A stretch of DNA of 64,000 nucleotides from Thermoactinomyces mirandus (GTDB lineage Bacteria > Bacillota > Bacilli > Thermoactinomycetales > Thermoactinomycetaceae): NCBI RefSeq assembly GCF_013868055.1, contig NZ_JACEOL010000036.1, forward strand, positions 62,001-126,000, read 5' to 3'. The first letter of the stretch is position 1. Every line of letters begins with the position of its first letter. Shown here piece by piece: positions 57,987-64,000 of this stretch. The notes beneath the pieces were generated by a model. The model searched no databases, was not told where the DNA came from, and saw nothing but the letters and a program-made list of their open reading frames with translations. Made by a program: the position numbers and the translations under genes.

Positions 57987-58841
57987 ATGCCACTTGTATC
58001 AATGAATGCCTTCCTGCCACGAGCCAAGAAAGAAGGCTTTGCAGTCGGGCAATTTAATATTAACAATCTGGAGTTTGTCCAGGCGATCATTGAAGCTGGG
58101 AAAGAAGAACGGTCCCCGCTTATTTTTGGTGCCAGTGAAGGCGCGATCCGTTACATGGGACTGAAAAACGTGGTTGCCTTGTCCAAAGTGGCTGCTGAAG
58201 AAGCAGATGTTCCGGTCGCGCTCCATCTTGATCACGGAAGCAGTTTTGAAGTGGTTATGCAATGTATTCAGGCCGGATTTTCTTCCGTTATGTTTGACGG
58301 TTCCCATTATCCGTTGGAAGAAAATATCCGCTTGACCAAAAAAGTGGTGGAAGCGGCACATTCTGTCGGTGTATCCGTAGAAGGGGAATTGGGTACCATC
58401 GGCGGTGTTGAAGATGACCTGGATGTAAAAGATGAAGATGCATCCCTGGCAAAACCGGAAGAAGCCCTTCGCTTCTGGAAGGAAACAAATGTTGACGCAT
58501 TGGCAATTGCTGTGGGAACGGCACATGGTCTTTACAAAGGAGAACCAAAAATACACTATGATATCATTGAAGAGGTAGCAGGTCTGATTGAAGCGCCGAT
58601 CGTTTTGCACGGAGGTTCCGGCGTTCCTGATGAAGCGATTCGCATTGCAGTTTCCAAAGGCGTAGCGAAAATCAATGTGAATACCGAAAACCAGGTTGCC
58701 ATGGGAAAAGTTGTCCGGGAATTGCTTGACAAAAACCCTGACATGATTGATCCTCGCAAATACCTGGGCCCGGCCCGTGAAGCCATCAAGGAAACCGTTA
58801 AAGGAAAAATGCGCCTGTTTGGAAGCTCCGGCAAAGCATAA
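57987..58841 (+). CDS. fba: Class II fructose-bisphosphate aldolase
   Basis: A zinc-dependent aldolase of glycolysis and gluconeogenesis. The 284-residue protein starts MPLVSMNAFLPRAKKEGFAVGQFNINN. It has the metal and catalytic motifs ALHLDHGSS, EGELGTIGGVEDDL and VLHGGSGVPD. B. subtilis calls it fbaA; gene order spo0F-fba-tal is conserved, with kal-kce inserted. Strong GAAGGAGGC ribosome site. Confidence 0.96.
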   Translation: MPLVSMNAFLPRAKKEGFAVGQFNINNLEFVQAIIEAGKEERSPLIFGASEGAIRYMGLKNVVALSKVAAEEADVPVALHLDHGSSFEVVMQCIQAGFSSVMFDGSHYPLEENIRLTKKVVEAAHSVGVSVEGELGTIGGVEDDLDVKDEDASLAKPEEALRFWKETNVDALAIAVGTAHGLYKGEPKIHYDIIEEVAGLIEAPIVLHGGSGVPDEAIRIAVSKGVAKINVNTENQVAMGKVVRELLDKNPDMIDPRKYLGPAREAIKETVKGKMRLFGSSGKA

Positions 58842-58890
58842 AAAATATACTCAGTTTGACCAGATCTTAATTACTTAAAGGATGGTTGCC

Positions 58891-59538
58891 ATGAAGTTCT
58901 TCTTGGATACTGCAATCGTTGATGAAATTCGGGAAGTTAATGAATGGGGACTCTTGTCCGGAGTAACAACGAACCCCAGTCTTATCGCGAAATCCGGTCG
59001 TGTATTTGAAGATGTGTTGAAAGAAATCTTGAGTATTGTTGACGGTTCGGTAAGTGCGGAAGTCATCAGCCGTGAAGCAAAGGGAATGATTGAAGAAGGC
59101 GAACGTCTGGCTGCCATTTCGGATCAGGTGACAATCAAGGTTCCGATGACGATTGAAGGGCTGAAAGCAGTCAGCCATTTTTCCAAAAAAGGAATAGCCA
59201 CGAACGTAACCCTGATTTTTTCCGCAAACCAGGCACTTATGGCAGCACGGGCGGGAGCAACCTATGTCAGTCCGTTTGTTGGCCGCCTGGACGATATCAG
59301 CCATGATGGCATGCAACTGGTCGGTCAAGTGGCGGAAATGTTCCGGTTGCACAATATTTCCACCGAAATCATTGCAGCAAGTATTCGTCACCCCTTGCAT
59401 GTGATTCAGGCTGCCATGAGCGGAGCGCATATCGCCACCTTGCCTTATAAAGTGATGAAACAAATGGTTCATCATCCACTTACTGATCAGGGCATTGAAA
59501 GGTTTGAAGCGGACTGGAAAAAAGCAACTCGGGCATAA
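58891..59538 (+). CDS. tal: Transaldolase-like protein (TalC/FSA type)
   Basis: A 215-residue transaldolase of the small TalC/fructose-6-phosphate aldolase group (YwjH in B. subtilis). Schiff-base lysine lies in VTIKVPMT (near residue 83), with [15 protein letters not shown] at the start and [11 protein letters not shown]. Start ATG at 58891 lies 8 bases behind AAAGGA; an ATG at 58882 adds three residues. The gene that follows in B. subtilis (murAB) is missing here. Confidence 0.93.
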   Translation: MKFFLDTAIVDEIREVNEWGLLSGVTTNPSLIAKSGRVFEDVLKEILSIVDGSVSAEVISREAKGMIEEGERLAAISDQVTIKVPMTIEGLKAVSHFSKKGIATNVTLIFSANQALMAARAGATYVSPFVGRLDDISHDGMQLVGQVAEMFRLHNISTEIIAASIRHPLHVIQAAMSGAHIATLPYKVMKQMVHHPLTDQGIERFEADWKKATRA

Positions 59539-59544
59539 CAGGCA

Positions 59545-59590
59545 GGAAGTCTGGCCGGGGCATTTCGCCTATGGGCCAGGCTTCCCCCTT
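59545..59590 (+). terminator. Terminator-like hairpin after tal
   Basis: GGAAG-t-CTGGCC (59545-59556) pairs with GGCCAG-g-CTTCC (59574-59585), one T/G mismatch pair, followed by CCCTT. The T-run is short. Confidence 0.5.
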
Positions 59591-59925
59591 AATCAGAGGA
59601 AACGTTTCATTATTTCAATTTTTCAGGCCGGCAACTTGATAAAAGGATTTTACGGCTGGCAAGCGAACTCCTTCATATCAGGCCAATCAGTTAAACTTTT
59701 CAACCCGGATCCTCATGATTCCTTCGCCATGAGCCCTCATTTTAAATTTTCAAACGTGTCCCGTTAGATTTCTTTAATAAGAATGAGGCATCCTTTTAGA
59801 GAATTATCATAAAAAAAAGTAAAAACGAGCGAAGTATGTAACATATAACGTAAATATGTTACTCTAATTGGAGAATTGTTTCTAAATGTGATGGCTAATT
59901 TGATAATCAGAAGAGGGGATTTCTC
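59591..59925. promoter_or_regulatory. Intergenic region tal-glpX with inverted repeat
   Basis: This 335-base gap contains no gene; a short open frame at 59495-59767 is spurious. GTAACATA (59838-59845) and TATGTTAC (59855-59862) form a perfect 8-bp inverted repeat, 9 bases apart. It lies 64 bases before the glpX ATG and is a likely operator. The regulator is unknown. Promoter elements were not assigned. Confidence 0.5.
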
Positions 59926-60888
59926 ATGGAAAGAAGTTTAACGATGGAGCTTGTTCGTGTTACGGAGGCTGCTGCCATAGCATCGGGACGATGGATGGGC
60001 TATGGCAAGAAAGATGAAGCGGATGCTGCAGCCACCGAAGCCATGCGCAAGGTCTTTGACACGATTCCGATGCGGGGGACCGTGGTCATTGGCGAAGGAG
60101 AAATGGATGAAGCGCCCATGCTGTATATCGGTGAAAGAGTGGGAATGGGTTATCTTCCGGAGGTGGACGTGGCTGTGGATCCGCTGGAGGGTACGAATAT
60201 TGTGGCAAAAGGCTTGTGGAATGCGTTGTCAGTCGTGGCCATTTCGGATAAAGGCCAATTATTGCACGCGCCCGATATGTATATGGATAAAATTGCCGTC
60301 GGACCCGAAGCCGTTGGACAAGTTGATATTGATGCGCCTGTGGAAGACAATCTGAAAGCCGTTGCCCGTGCAACAGGCAAGGATATAGAAGATTTGGTAG
60401 CCGTTGTGCTCGATCGTCCGCGACATGCCAAATTAATAGAGGATATTCGAAAAGCGGGGGCCCGTATCAAACTGATTCCGGACGGAGATGTTGCAGCAGC
60501 GATCCATACCGGTTTTCCCGATACGGGAGTAGATATTCTGCTGGGTTCAGGAGGAGCGCCGGAAGGTGTGTTGTCCGCTGTGGCACTGAAATGTCTGGGT
60601 GGAGAAATTCAAGGCCGCCTCCTGCCAGAAGATGAGGAACAATATCAGCGTTGTGTGAGAATGGGACTTAAAGACCCCCGAAAAGTCCTGAGAATGGATG
60701 ATCTGGTCAAGGGGGACGATGCAATTTTTGCTGCCACCGGCGTTACCGATGGCGAACTGTTGAAAGGGGTACGCTACAAGGGAAGTATTGCCAGGACATA
60801 TTCTCTGGTCATGCGTGCCAAAACGGGCACTATCCGTTTTGTGGAGGGGACTCATCGACTTGAGAAAAAACCGAACCTTATTTTATAA
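59926..60888 (+). CDS. glpX: Class II fructose-1,6-bisphosphatase GlpX
   Basis: GlpX dephosphorylates fructose-1,6-bisphosphate in gluconeogenesis. The 320-residue protein has the family motifs [26 protein letters not shown] and the later [11 protein letters not shown]. Length and pattern are typical. It is followed by a terminator and rho, as in B. subtilis, where murAB also lies upstream. Confidence 0.96.
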   Translation: MERSLTMELVRVTEAAAIASGRWMGYGKKDEADAAATEAMRKVFDTIPMRGTVVIGEGEMDEAPMLYIGERVGMGYLPEVDVAVDPLEGTNIVAKGLWNALSVVAISDKGQLLHAPDMYMDKIAVGPEAVGQVDIDAPVEDNLKAVARATGKDIEDLVAVVLDRPRHAKLIEDIRKAGARIKLIPDGDVAAAIHTGFPDTGVDILLGSGGAPEGVLSAVALKCLGGEIQGRLLPEDEEQYQRCVRMGLKDPRKVLRMDDLVKGDDAIFAATGVTDGELLKGVRYKGSIARTYSLVMRAKTGTIRFVEGTHRLEKKPNLIL

Positions 60889-60897
60889 TTTTCTTTC

Positions 60898-60940
60898 CTC
60901 TTCCTCTTCTCCGTTTTTGGAGAAAGAGGAAGAGAATTTT
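60898..60940 (+). terminator. Intrinsic terminator after glpX
   Basis: A long stem of about 15 bp (CTCTTCCTCTTCTCC ending at 60912 with GGAGAA-A-GAGGAAGAG from 60919 to 60934, one bulge) followed by AATTTT. Confidence 0.7.
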
Positions 60941-60965
60941 ACAGAATTGAGTGGTGGTGCGACTC

Positions 60966-62237
60966 ATGGAGCTCACGCTGAGCGATTTGGAAACACGCAG
61001 ATTGGTTGATTTATACAAACTGGCAAAAGAATACCAGATTCCTTACTATTCGCAGATGAAAAAGAAAGAGCTGATTTTTGCCATTTTGAAAGCGAAAGCG
61101 GAAAAAGACGGTTTCATGTTCATGGAGGGAGTGCTTGATGTTCTTCCCGAAGGTTACGGTTTCTTAAGGCCGATTAATTTTCTTCCGTCCTCAGAGGATA
61201 TTTACATTTCGGCTTCCCAAATTCGTCGTTTTGACCTGAGATCCGGCGATCTTGTTTCCGGAAAGGTTCGTCCGCCAAAAGAAAATGAACGTTATTTCGG
61301 ATTGCTTCATGTCGAAGCGGTGAATGGCGAAGATCCCAACATTGCTGCGGAAAGACTCCACTTTGCAGCTCTAACTCCTCTTTACCCGCAGAAGCGTCTC
61401 CTGCTGGAAACCTCTCCCGAGCGAATTTCTACACGGATGATGGATTTGATTGCCCCTGTCGGACGAGGACAACGCGGTTTGATTGTGGCACAGCCCAAAG
61501 CTGGCAAGACGATGCTTTTAAAAGAAATAGCCAACAGCATTACCGAGAACTATCCCCATATTGAACTGTTTGTGCTGTTGATTGACGAACGACCTGAAGA
61601 AGTGACCGATATGCAGCGTTCAGTCGATGCAGAGGTAGTCAGTTCCACATTTGATGAACTGCCTGAAAATCACATAAAAGTTGCGGAACTGGTTCTGGAG
61701 AGGGCTCAGCGGCTGGTGGAGCACAAACGGGATGTAGTCATCCTGCTGGACAGCATCACACGGCTGGCCCGTGCCTATAACCTGGTGATTCCCCCAAGCG
61801 GAAGGACATTGTCCGGCGGAATCGACCCGGCAGCACTGCACCGCCCGAAAAGATTTTTTGGAGCGGCACGCAATATTGAGGAAGGTGGCAGCCTGACCAT
61901 CCTGGCAACAGCGCTTGTAGAAACGGGATCACGGATGGATGATGTGATTTATGAAGAATTCAAGGGTACCGGAAATTTGGAACTTCATCTGGACCGGCGC
62001 CTTGCGGAACGAAGAATCTTTCCTGCCATCGATATTCGGCGGTCGAGCACACGACGCGAAGAACTGCTGCTGAATAAAACAGAACTGGAAAAATTATGGA
62101 TGCTTCGAAAATCATTGAGTGATTCAAACGAGTATACCGAAGCCCTCGTAAAAAGATTGAAACAAACAAAAACCAATGAAGAATTCCTCGCTTCTCTGGA
62201 CTTCAAATCAGGCCGTACCACAACATCCGTTTCTTGA
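60966..62237 (+). CDS. rho: Transcription termination factor Rho
   Basis: Rho is a hexameric RNA helicase that ends transcription. The 423-residue protein has the N-terminal Rho domain ([20 protein letters not shown]), a cold-shock-like RNA-binding domain ([12 protein letters not shown], residues about 55-110), and the ATPase with Walker [11 protein letters not shown] (near residue 177), Walker [11 protein letters not shown], and the Q-loop. The ATG at 60966 gives the conserved start. The B. subtilis order glpX-rho-rpmE is kept, with an M23 gene inserted. Confidence 0.96.
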   Translation: MELTLSDLETRRLVDLYKLAKEYQIPYYSQMKKKELIFAILKAKAEKDGFMFMEGVLDVLPEGYGFLRPINFLPSSEDIYISASQIRRFDLRSGDLVSGKVRPPKENERYFGLLHVEAVNGEDPNIAAERLHFAALTPLYPQKRLLLETSPERISTRMMDLIAPVGRGQRGLIVAQPKAGKTMLLKEIANSITENYPHIELFVLLIDERPEEVTDMQRSVDAEVVSSTFDELPENHIKVAELVLERAQRLVEHKRDVVILLDSITRLARAYNLVIPPSGRTLSGGIDPAALHRPKRFFGAARNIEEGGSLTILATALVETGSRMDDVIYEEFKGTGNLELHLDRRLAERRIFPAIDIRRSSTRREELLLNKTELEKLWMLRKSLSDSNEYTEALVKRLKQTKTNEEFLASLDFKSGRTTTSVS

Positions 62238-62335
62238 TCCTGAAGATAAAAGGTGCATAAATGAAAAACGCCTCACATAAAGATGAAACCAGGTGGAATT
62301 CACACCTTATCCAATCTCTTCTGTGAGGTGCTGAC

Positions 62336-63325
62336 ATGTCTTCGAAACGTGCCCTATTGGCTTCTTCTCTGGCCATTTGTTCCACATCGGCGTCATGGAT
62401 GGTCGGGACAGACAGACATCCCGTTTATGCCCAGGAACTGGCAGCAGGAGCGGATGCGGACCCGGAGAAGGAGCAGATAGCACAGGAAGCGATGTATCAG
62501 TTCTTAAGTCCGATCTCCCAGGTTGCTGAGGGGAATTTGGCTGCGACAGTAGAGACAAAGCCCCTCACTTACCGTGTTAAAAAAGGAGACACTCTTTCTG
62601 GAATTGGCCGTCTTTTCGGGGTGTCCTGTCAGGAACTGACACGGTTTAACCATCTGGAAAATCCTGATCTGTTGCAAATCGGACAGGAAATTCAAATTCC
62701 TCTTGTAAAAAAGTGGATTCGTTTACGATTGGGAGATACTGTCCAATCCCTGGCTAAAGAGTATCAAACGACACCTGAAGTTATGGCGGTCCTGAATTCG
62801 GAGCTGAAGGAATCATCGATTACCTATGCGGGGCAATTGCTTGCCGTTCCGCAAAAATGGAAAGGAAATCCCCCCAGGCATTCGCTGTCTGAAAAGAGGA
62901 ACCCGAATCGAAAACCCGTGATTCGCCTGGCTGACCATTCCCGGACGGGGACCTATGTTTTCAGGTGGCCGGTAAACGGGCAGATTACGAGCAATTTTGG
63001 CTGGCGAAACGGCCGGCAGCACAAAGGAATTGATATCTGGAATGAAGCAGGGGCAAAAGCGGAAATCTGCGCTTCACTGGGCGGGGTCGTCACTCAGGCC
63101 GGATATTCAGGAGGGTATGGGAACCTGGTAGTCATTGACCATGGGGGAGGATGGATAACTTACTATGCGCATCTAAGCCAAATATCCGTCAGTAAAGGCG
63201 AACAGGTCAATACAGGTGAAAGGCTGGGCATGATGGGGCAGACCGGACGCGCCACCGGTTACCACCTTCATTTTGAAGTACGCAAAAACGGAAAAGCAAT
63301 CAACCCGTTGCTTGTTTTAAAATAA
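62336..63325 (+). CDS. LysM-containing M23 metallopeptidase
   Basis: A 329-residue exported peptidoglycan endopeptidase. It has a signal peptide (about residues 1-32, ending YAQ), two LysM domains (about residues 78-122 and 125-168), a Pro/Arg-rich linker and a C-terminal M23 domain with the zinc ligands HKGID (near residue 227) and HLHFE (near residue 312). Close to spore-cortex or wall-remodelling enzymes such as SpoIIQ-like or NlpD-like peptidases; exact role unknown. GAGGTG ribosome site, located between rho and rpmE. Confidence 0.92.
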   Translation: MSSKRALLASSLAICSTSASWMVGTDRHPVYAQELAAGADADPEKEQIAQEAMYQFLSPISQVAEGNLAATVETKPLTYRVKKGDTLSGIGRLFGVSCQELTRFNHLENPDLLQIGQEIQIPLVKKWIRLRLGDTVQSLAKEYQTTPEVMAVLNSELKESSITYAGQLLAVPQKWKGNPPRHSLSEKRNPNRKPVIRLADHSRTGTYVFRWPVNGQITSNFGWRNGRQHKGIDIWNEAGAKAEICASLGGVVTQAGYSGGYGNLVVIDHGGGWITYYAHLSQISVSKGEQVNTGERLGMMGQTGRATGYHLHFEVRKNGKAINPLLVLK

Positions 63326-63356
63326 CTTCTGCTCTCATATTATTTTTCTCAATCAA

Positions 63357-63397
63357 GGCGCATTCTCCATAACCCGTGGGGAATTGCGCCTTTTTAA
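63357..63397 (+). terminator. Intrinsic terminator after the M23 gene
   Basis: GGCGCA-TTC-TCC (63357-63368) pairs with GGGGAA-T-TGCGCC (63378-63390), followed by a T-run. Confidence 0.7.
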
Positions 63398-63424
63398 CGT
63401 TTGGGTAGTTGCCGGGACGTCTTC

Positions 63425-63454
63425 TTGCCTTTTCTGATGCAAACATGCTATAAT
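63425..63454 (+). promoter_or_regulatory. Promoter of rpmE
   Basis: TTGCCT (63425-63430) and TATAAT (63449-63454) are spaced by 18 bases, with a TG one base upstream of the -10. It lies about 58 bases before the ATG. Confidence 0.75.
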
Positions 63455-63511
63455 ACACCAGTGGTTTTAAACGTACGTTATTGGAACGGCATTAGGAAAG
63501 AGGTGAGACGA

Positions 63512-63712
63512 ATGAAACAAGGAATTCACCCGGCATACAAAATGACCAAAGTCACCTGTGCGTGTGGAAATACATTTGAAACCGGATCGACTGTAGAAAA
63601 CTTGCGTGTGGATATTTGTTCCGAGTGCCATCCATTTTTTACGGGAAAACAGAAAATGGTGAATGCGGGTGGTCGGGTCGACCGTTTCAAAAAGAAATAC
63701 AATCTCAAGTAA
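63512..63712 (+). CDS. rpmE: 50S ribosomal protein L31 (zinc-containing)
   Basis: Ribosomal protein L31 forms the intersubunit bridge B1b. The 66-residue product has the four zinc cysteines of the Zn-binding (C+) form: CAC near residue 16 and CSEC near residue 36. It begins [17 protein letters not shown] chose the ATG at 63512 behind AGGTGAG; the frame extends upstream only without conservation. It is the housekeeping, zinc-replete paralogue. Confidence 0.97.
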   Translation: MKQGIHPAYKMTKVTCACGNTFETGSTVENLRVDICSECHPFFTGKQKMVNAGGRVDRFKKKYNLK

Positions 63713-63728
63713 GATTTTGTCAAGCTGT

Positions 63729-63762
63729 GGCAAGCGTGGAAAATGGCTTGCCTTTTGTTTTT
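63729..63762 (+). terminator. Intrinsic terminator after rpmE
   Basis: GGCAAGC (63729-63735) pairs with GCTTGCC (63746-63752) around a 10-base loop, followed by TTTTGTTTTT. Confidence 0.8.
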
Positions 63763-63822
63763 GAAAAGTAGACTTTTTTACTGTTATATGTTTGATTAAG
63801 GTAAAATAACAATGATTGTTGC

Positions 63823-63853
63823 AGCATCCAGAAGAGAGGGCTGGGTGCTTTTT
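63823..63853 (+). promoter_or_regulatory. Leader hairpin before tdk
   Basis: AGCATCCAG (63823-63831) pairs with CTGGGTGCT (63841-63849), one G-T pair, followed by a T-run. A TAAAAT -10 candidate lies just upstream at 63812. It may be an attenuator or a second terminator. Confidence 0.45.
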
Positions 63854-63907
63854 CTGTGTCTGGAACGTTTGTCATGATGGATCATATTGGAAGTTGGAGG
63901 AACACAA

Positions 63908-64000
63908 ATGGGAAATCATCATTCCTTAAACCGGGATCGTCAGGGATGGATTGAAGTGATTTGCGGAGGCATGTTTTCCGGCAAGAGTGAGGAATTGATC
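63908..64000 (+). CDS. tdk: Thymidine kinase, N-terminal part (right-edge truncated)
   Basis: The first 31 residues read [20 protein letters not shown] then [11 protein letters not shown], with the P-loop [11 protein letters not shown] of type II thymidine kinase. It salvages thymidine to dTMP. The ATG lies behind GGAGGA. The rest of the gene is outside the window. Its position behind rpmE matches B. subtilis. Confidence 0.9.
   Translation, partial: MGNHHSLNRDRQGWIEVICGGMFSGKSEELI

Noticed and set aside
59495-59767. 90-residue frame between tal and glpX
   Set aside because: It overlaps the tal 3' end and the terminator-like hairpin, has no ribosome site of its own and no family pattern.

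Overview
The window is a 64 kb chromosomal segment from a Gram-positive, endospore-forming member of the Bacillales. The evidence is gene content and order: gdpP-rplI-dnaB-purA, walRKHIJ-htrA, pbpG-speE-speB, ywiB-argS, fadF-acd-rpoE-pyrG-spo0F-fba-tal-glpX-rho-rpmE-tdk. These follow Bacillus subtilis order closely, with insertions. Sporulation markers (spo0F, a pbpG-type PBP, a YheC/D-like ATP-grasp protein) and sigma-G-like and sigma-H-like promoters support spore formation. I cannot fix the family; a Thermoactinomycetaceae- or Alicyclobacillaceae-like lineage is possible. No rRNA, tRNA, CRISPR array or intact insertion sequence was seen.

Region by region. 1-12.1 kb: the end of gdpP, rplI, dnaB and purA on the plus strand, then rlmH, a CxxH/CxxC protein, htrA and the walRKHIJ cell-wall operon on the minus strand. 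12.1-19 kb: an ATP-grasp spore protein, an orphan protein, a membrane histidine kinase with a degenerate GGDEF-like domain, a tiny orphan gene, and the pbpG-type PBP with a sigma-G-like promoter. 19-25 kb: polyamine genes speE-speB, ywiB-argS, and a Ser/Thr kinase without PASTA repeats. 25-34.3 kb: a PAS-AAA-Fis activator followed by a canonical -24/-12 (sigma-54) promoter and a tightly overlapped lysine-degradation operon kdd-kamA-kamB-kamC-kamD-kamE. 34.3-38.5 kb: an accessory island with a secreted polymorphic-toxin-like protein, its probable immunity partner, a small winged-helix protein and about 1.2 kb of decayed sequence.

38.5-50.3 kb: a fatty/branched acyl-CoA cluster: fadF, thiolase, 3-hydroxyacyl-CoA dehydrogenase, two acyl-CoA dehydrogenases, meaB, a TetR regulator and fused isobutyryl-CoA mutase icmF. 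50.3-57 kb: rpoE, pyrG with a CTP-sensing leader, an AT-rich SpoU/TsnR-like methyltransferase, panE, a PIG-L deacetylase, and spo0F behind a sigma-H-like promoter. 56.6-57.9 kb: kal and kce, the remaining lysine-pathway enzymes, directly behind spo0F. 58-64 kb: fba, tal, glpX, rho, an M23/LysM peptidase, rpmE and the start of tdk.

Together KamA, KamDE, Kdd, Kce and Kal make an almost complete route from lysine to acetoacetate plus crotonyl-CoA. The thiolase, Hbd, acyl-CoA dehydrogenases and FadF nearby could process the C4 products. The most distinctive features are the sigma-54 control of the kam operon, the placement of kal-kce behind spo0F, the KamB/KamC ATPase pair, and the toxin-immunity island.
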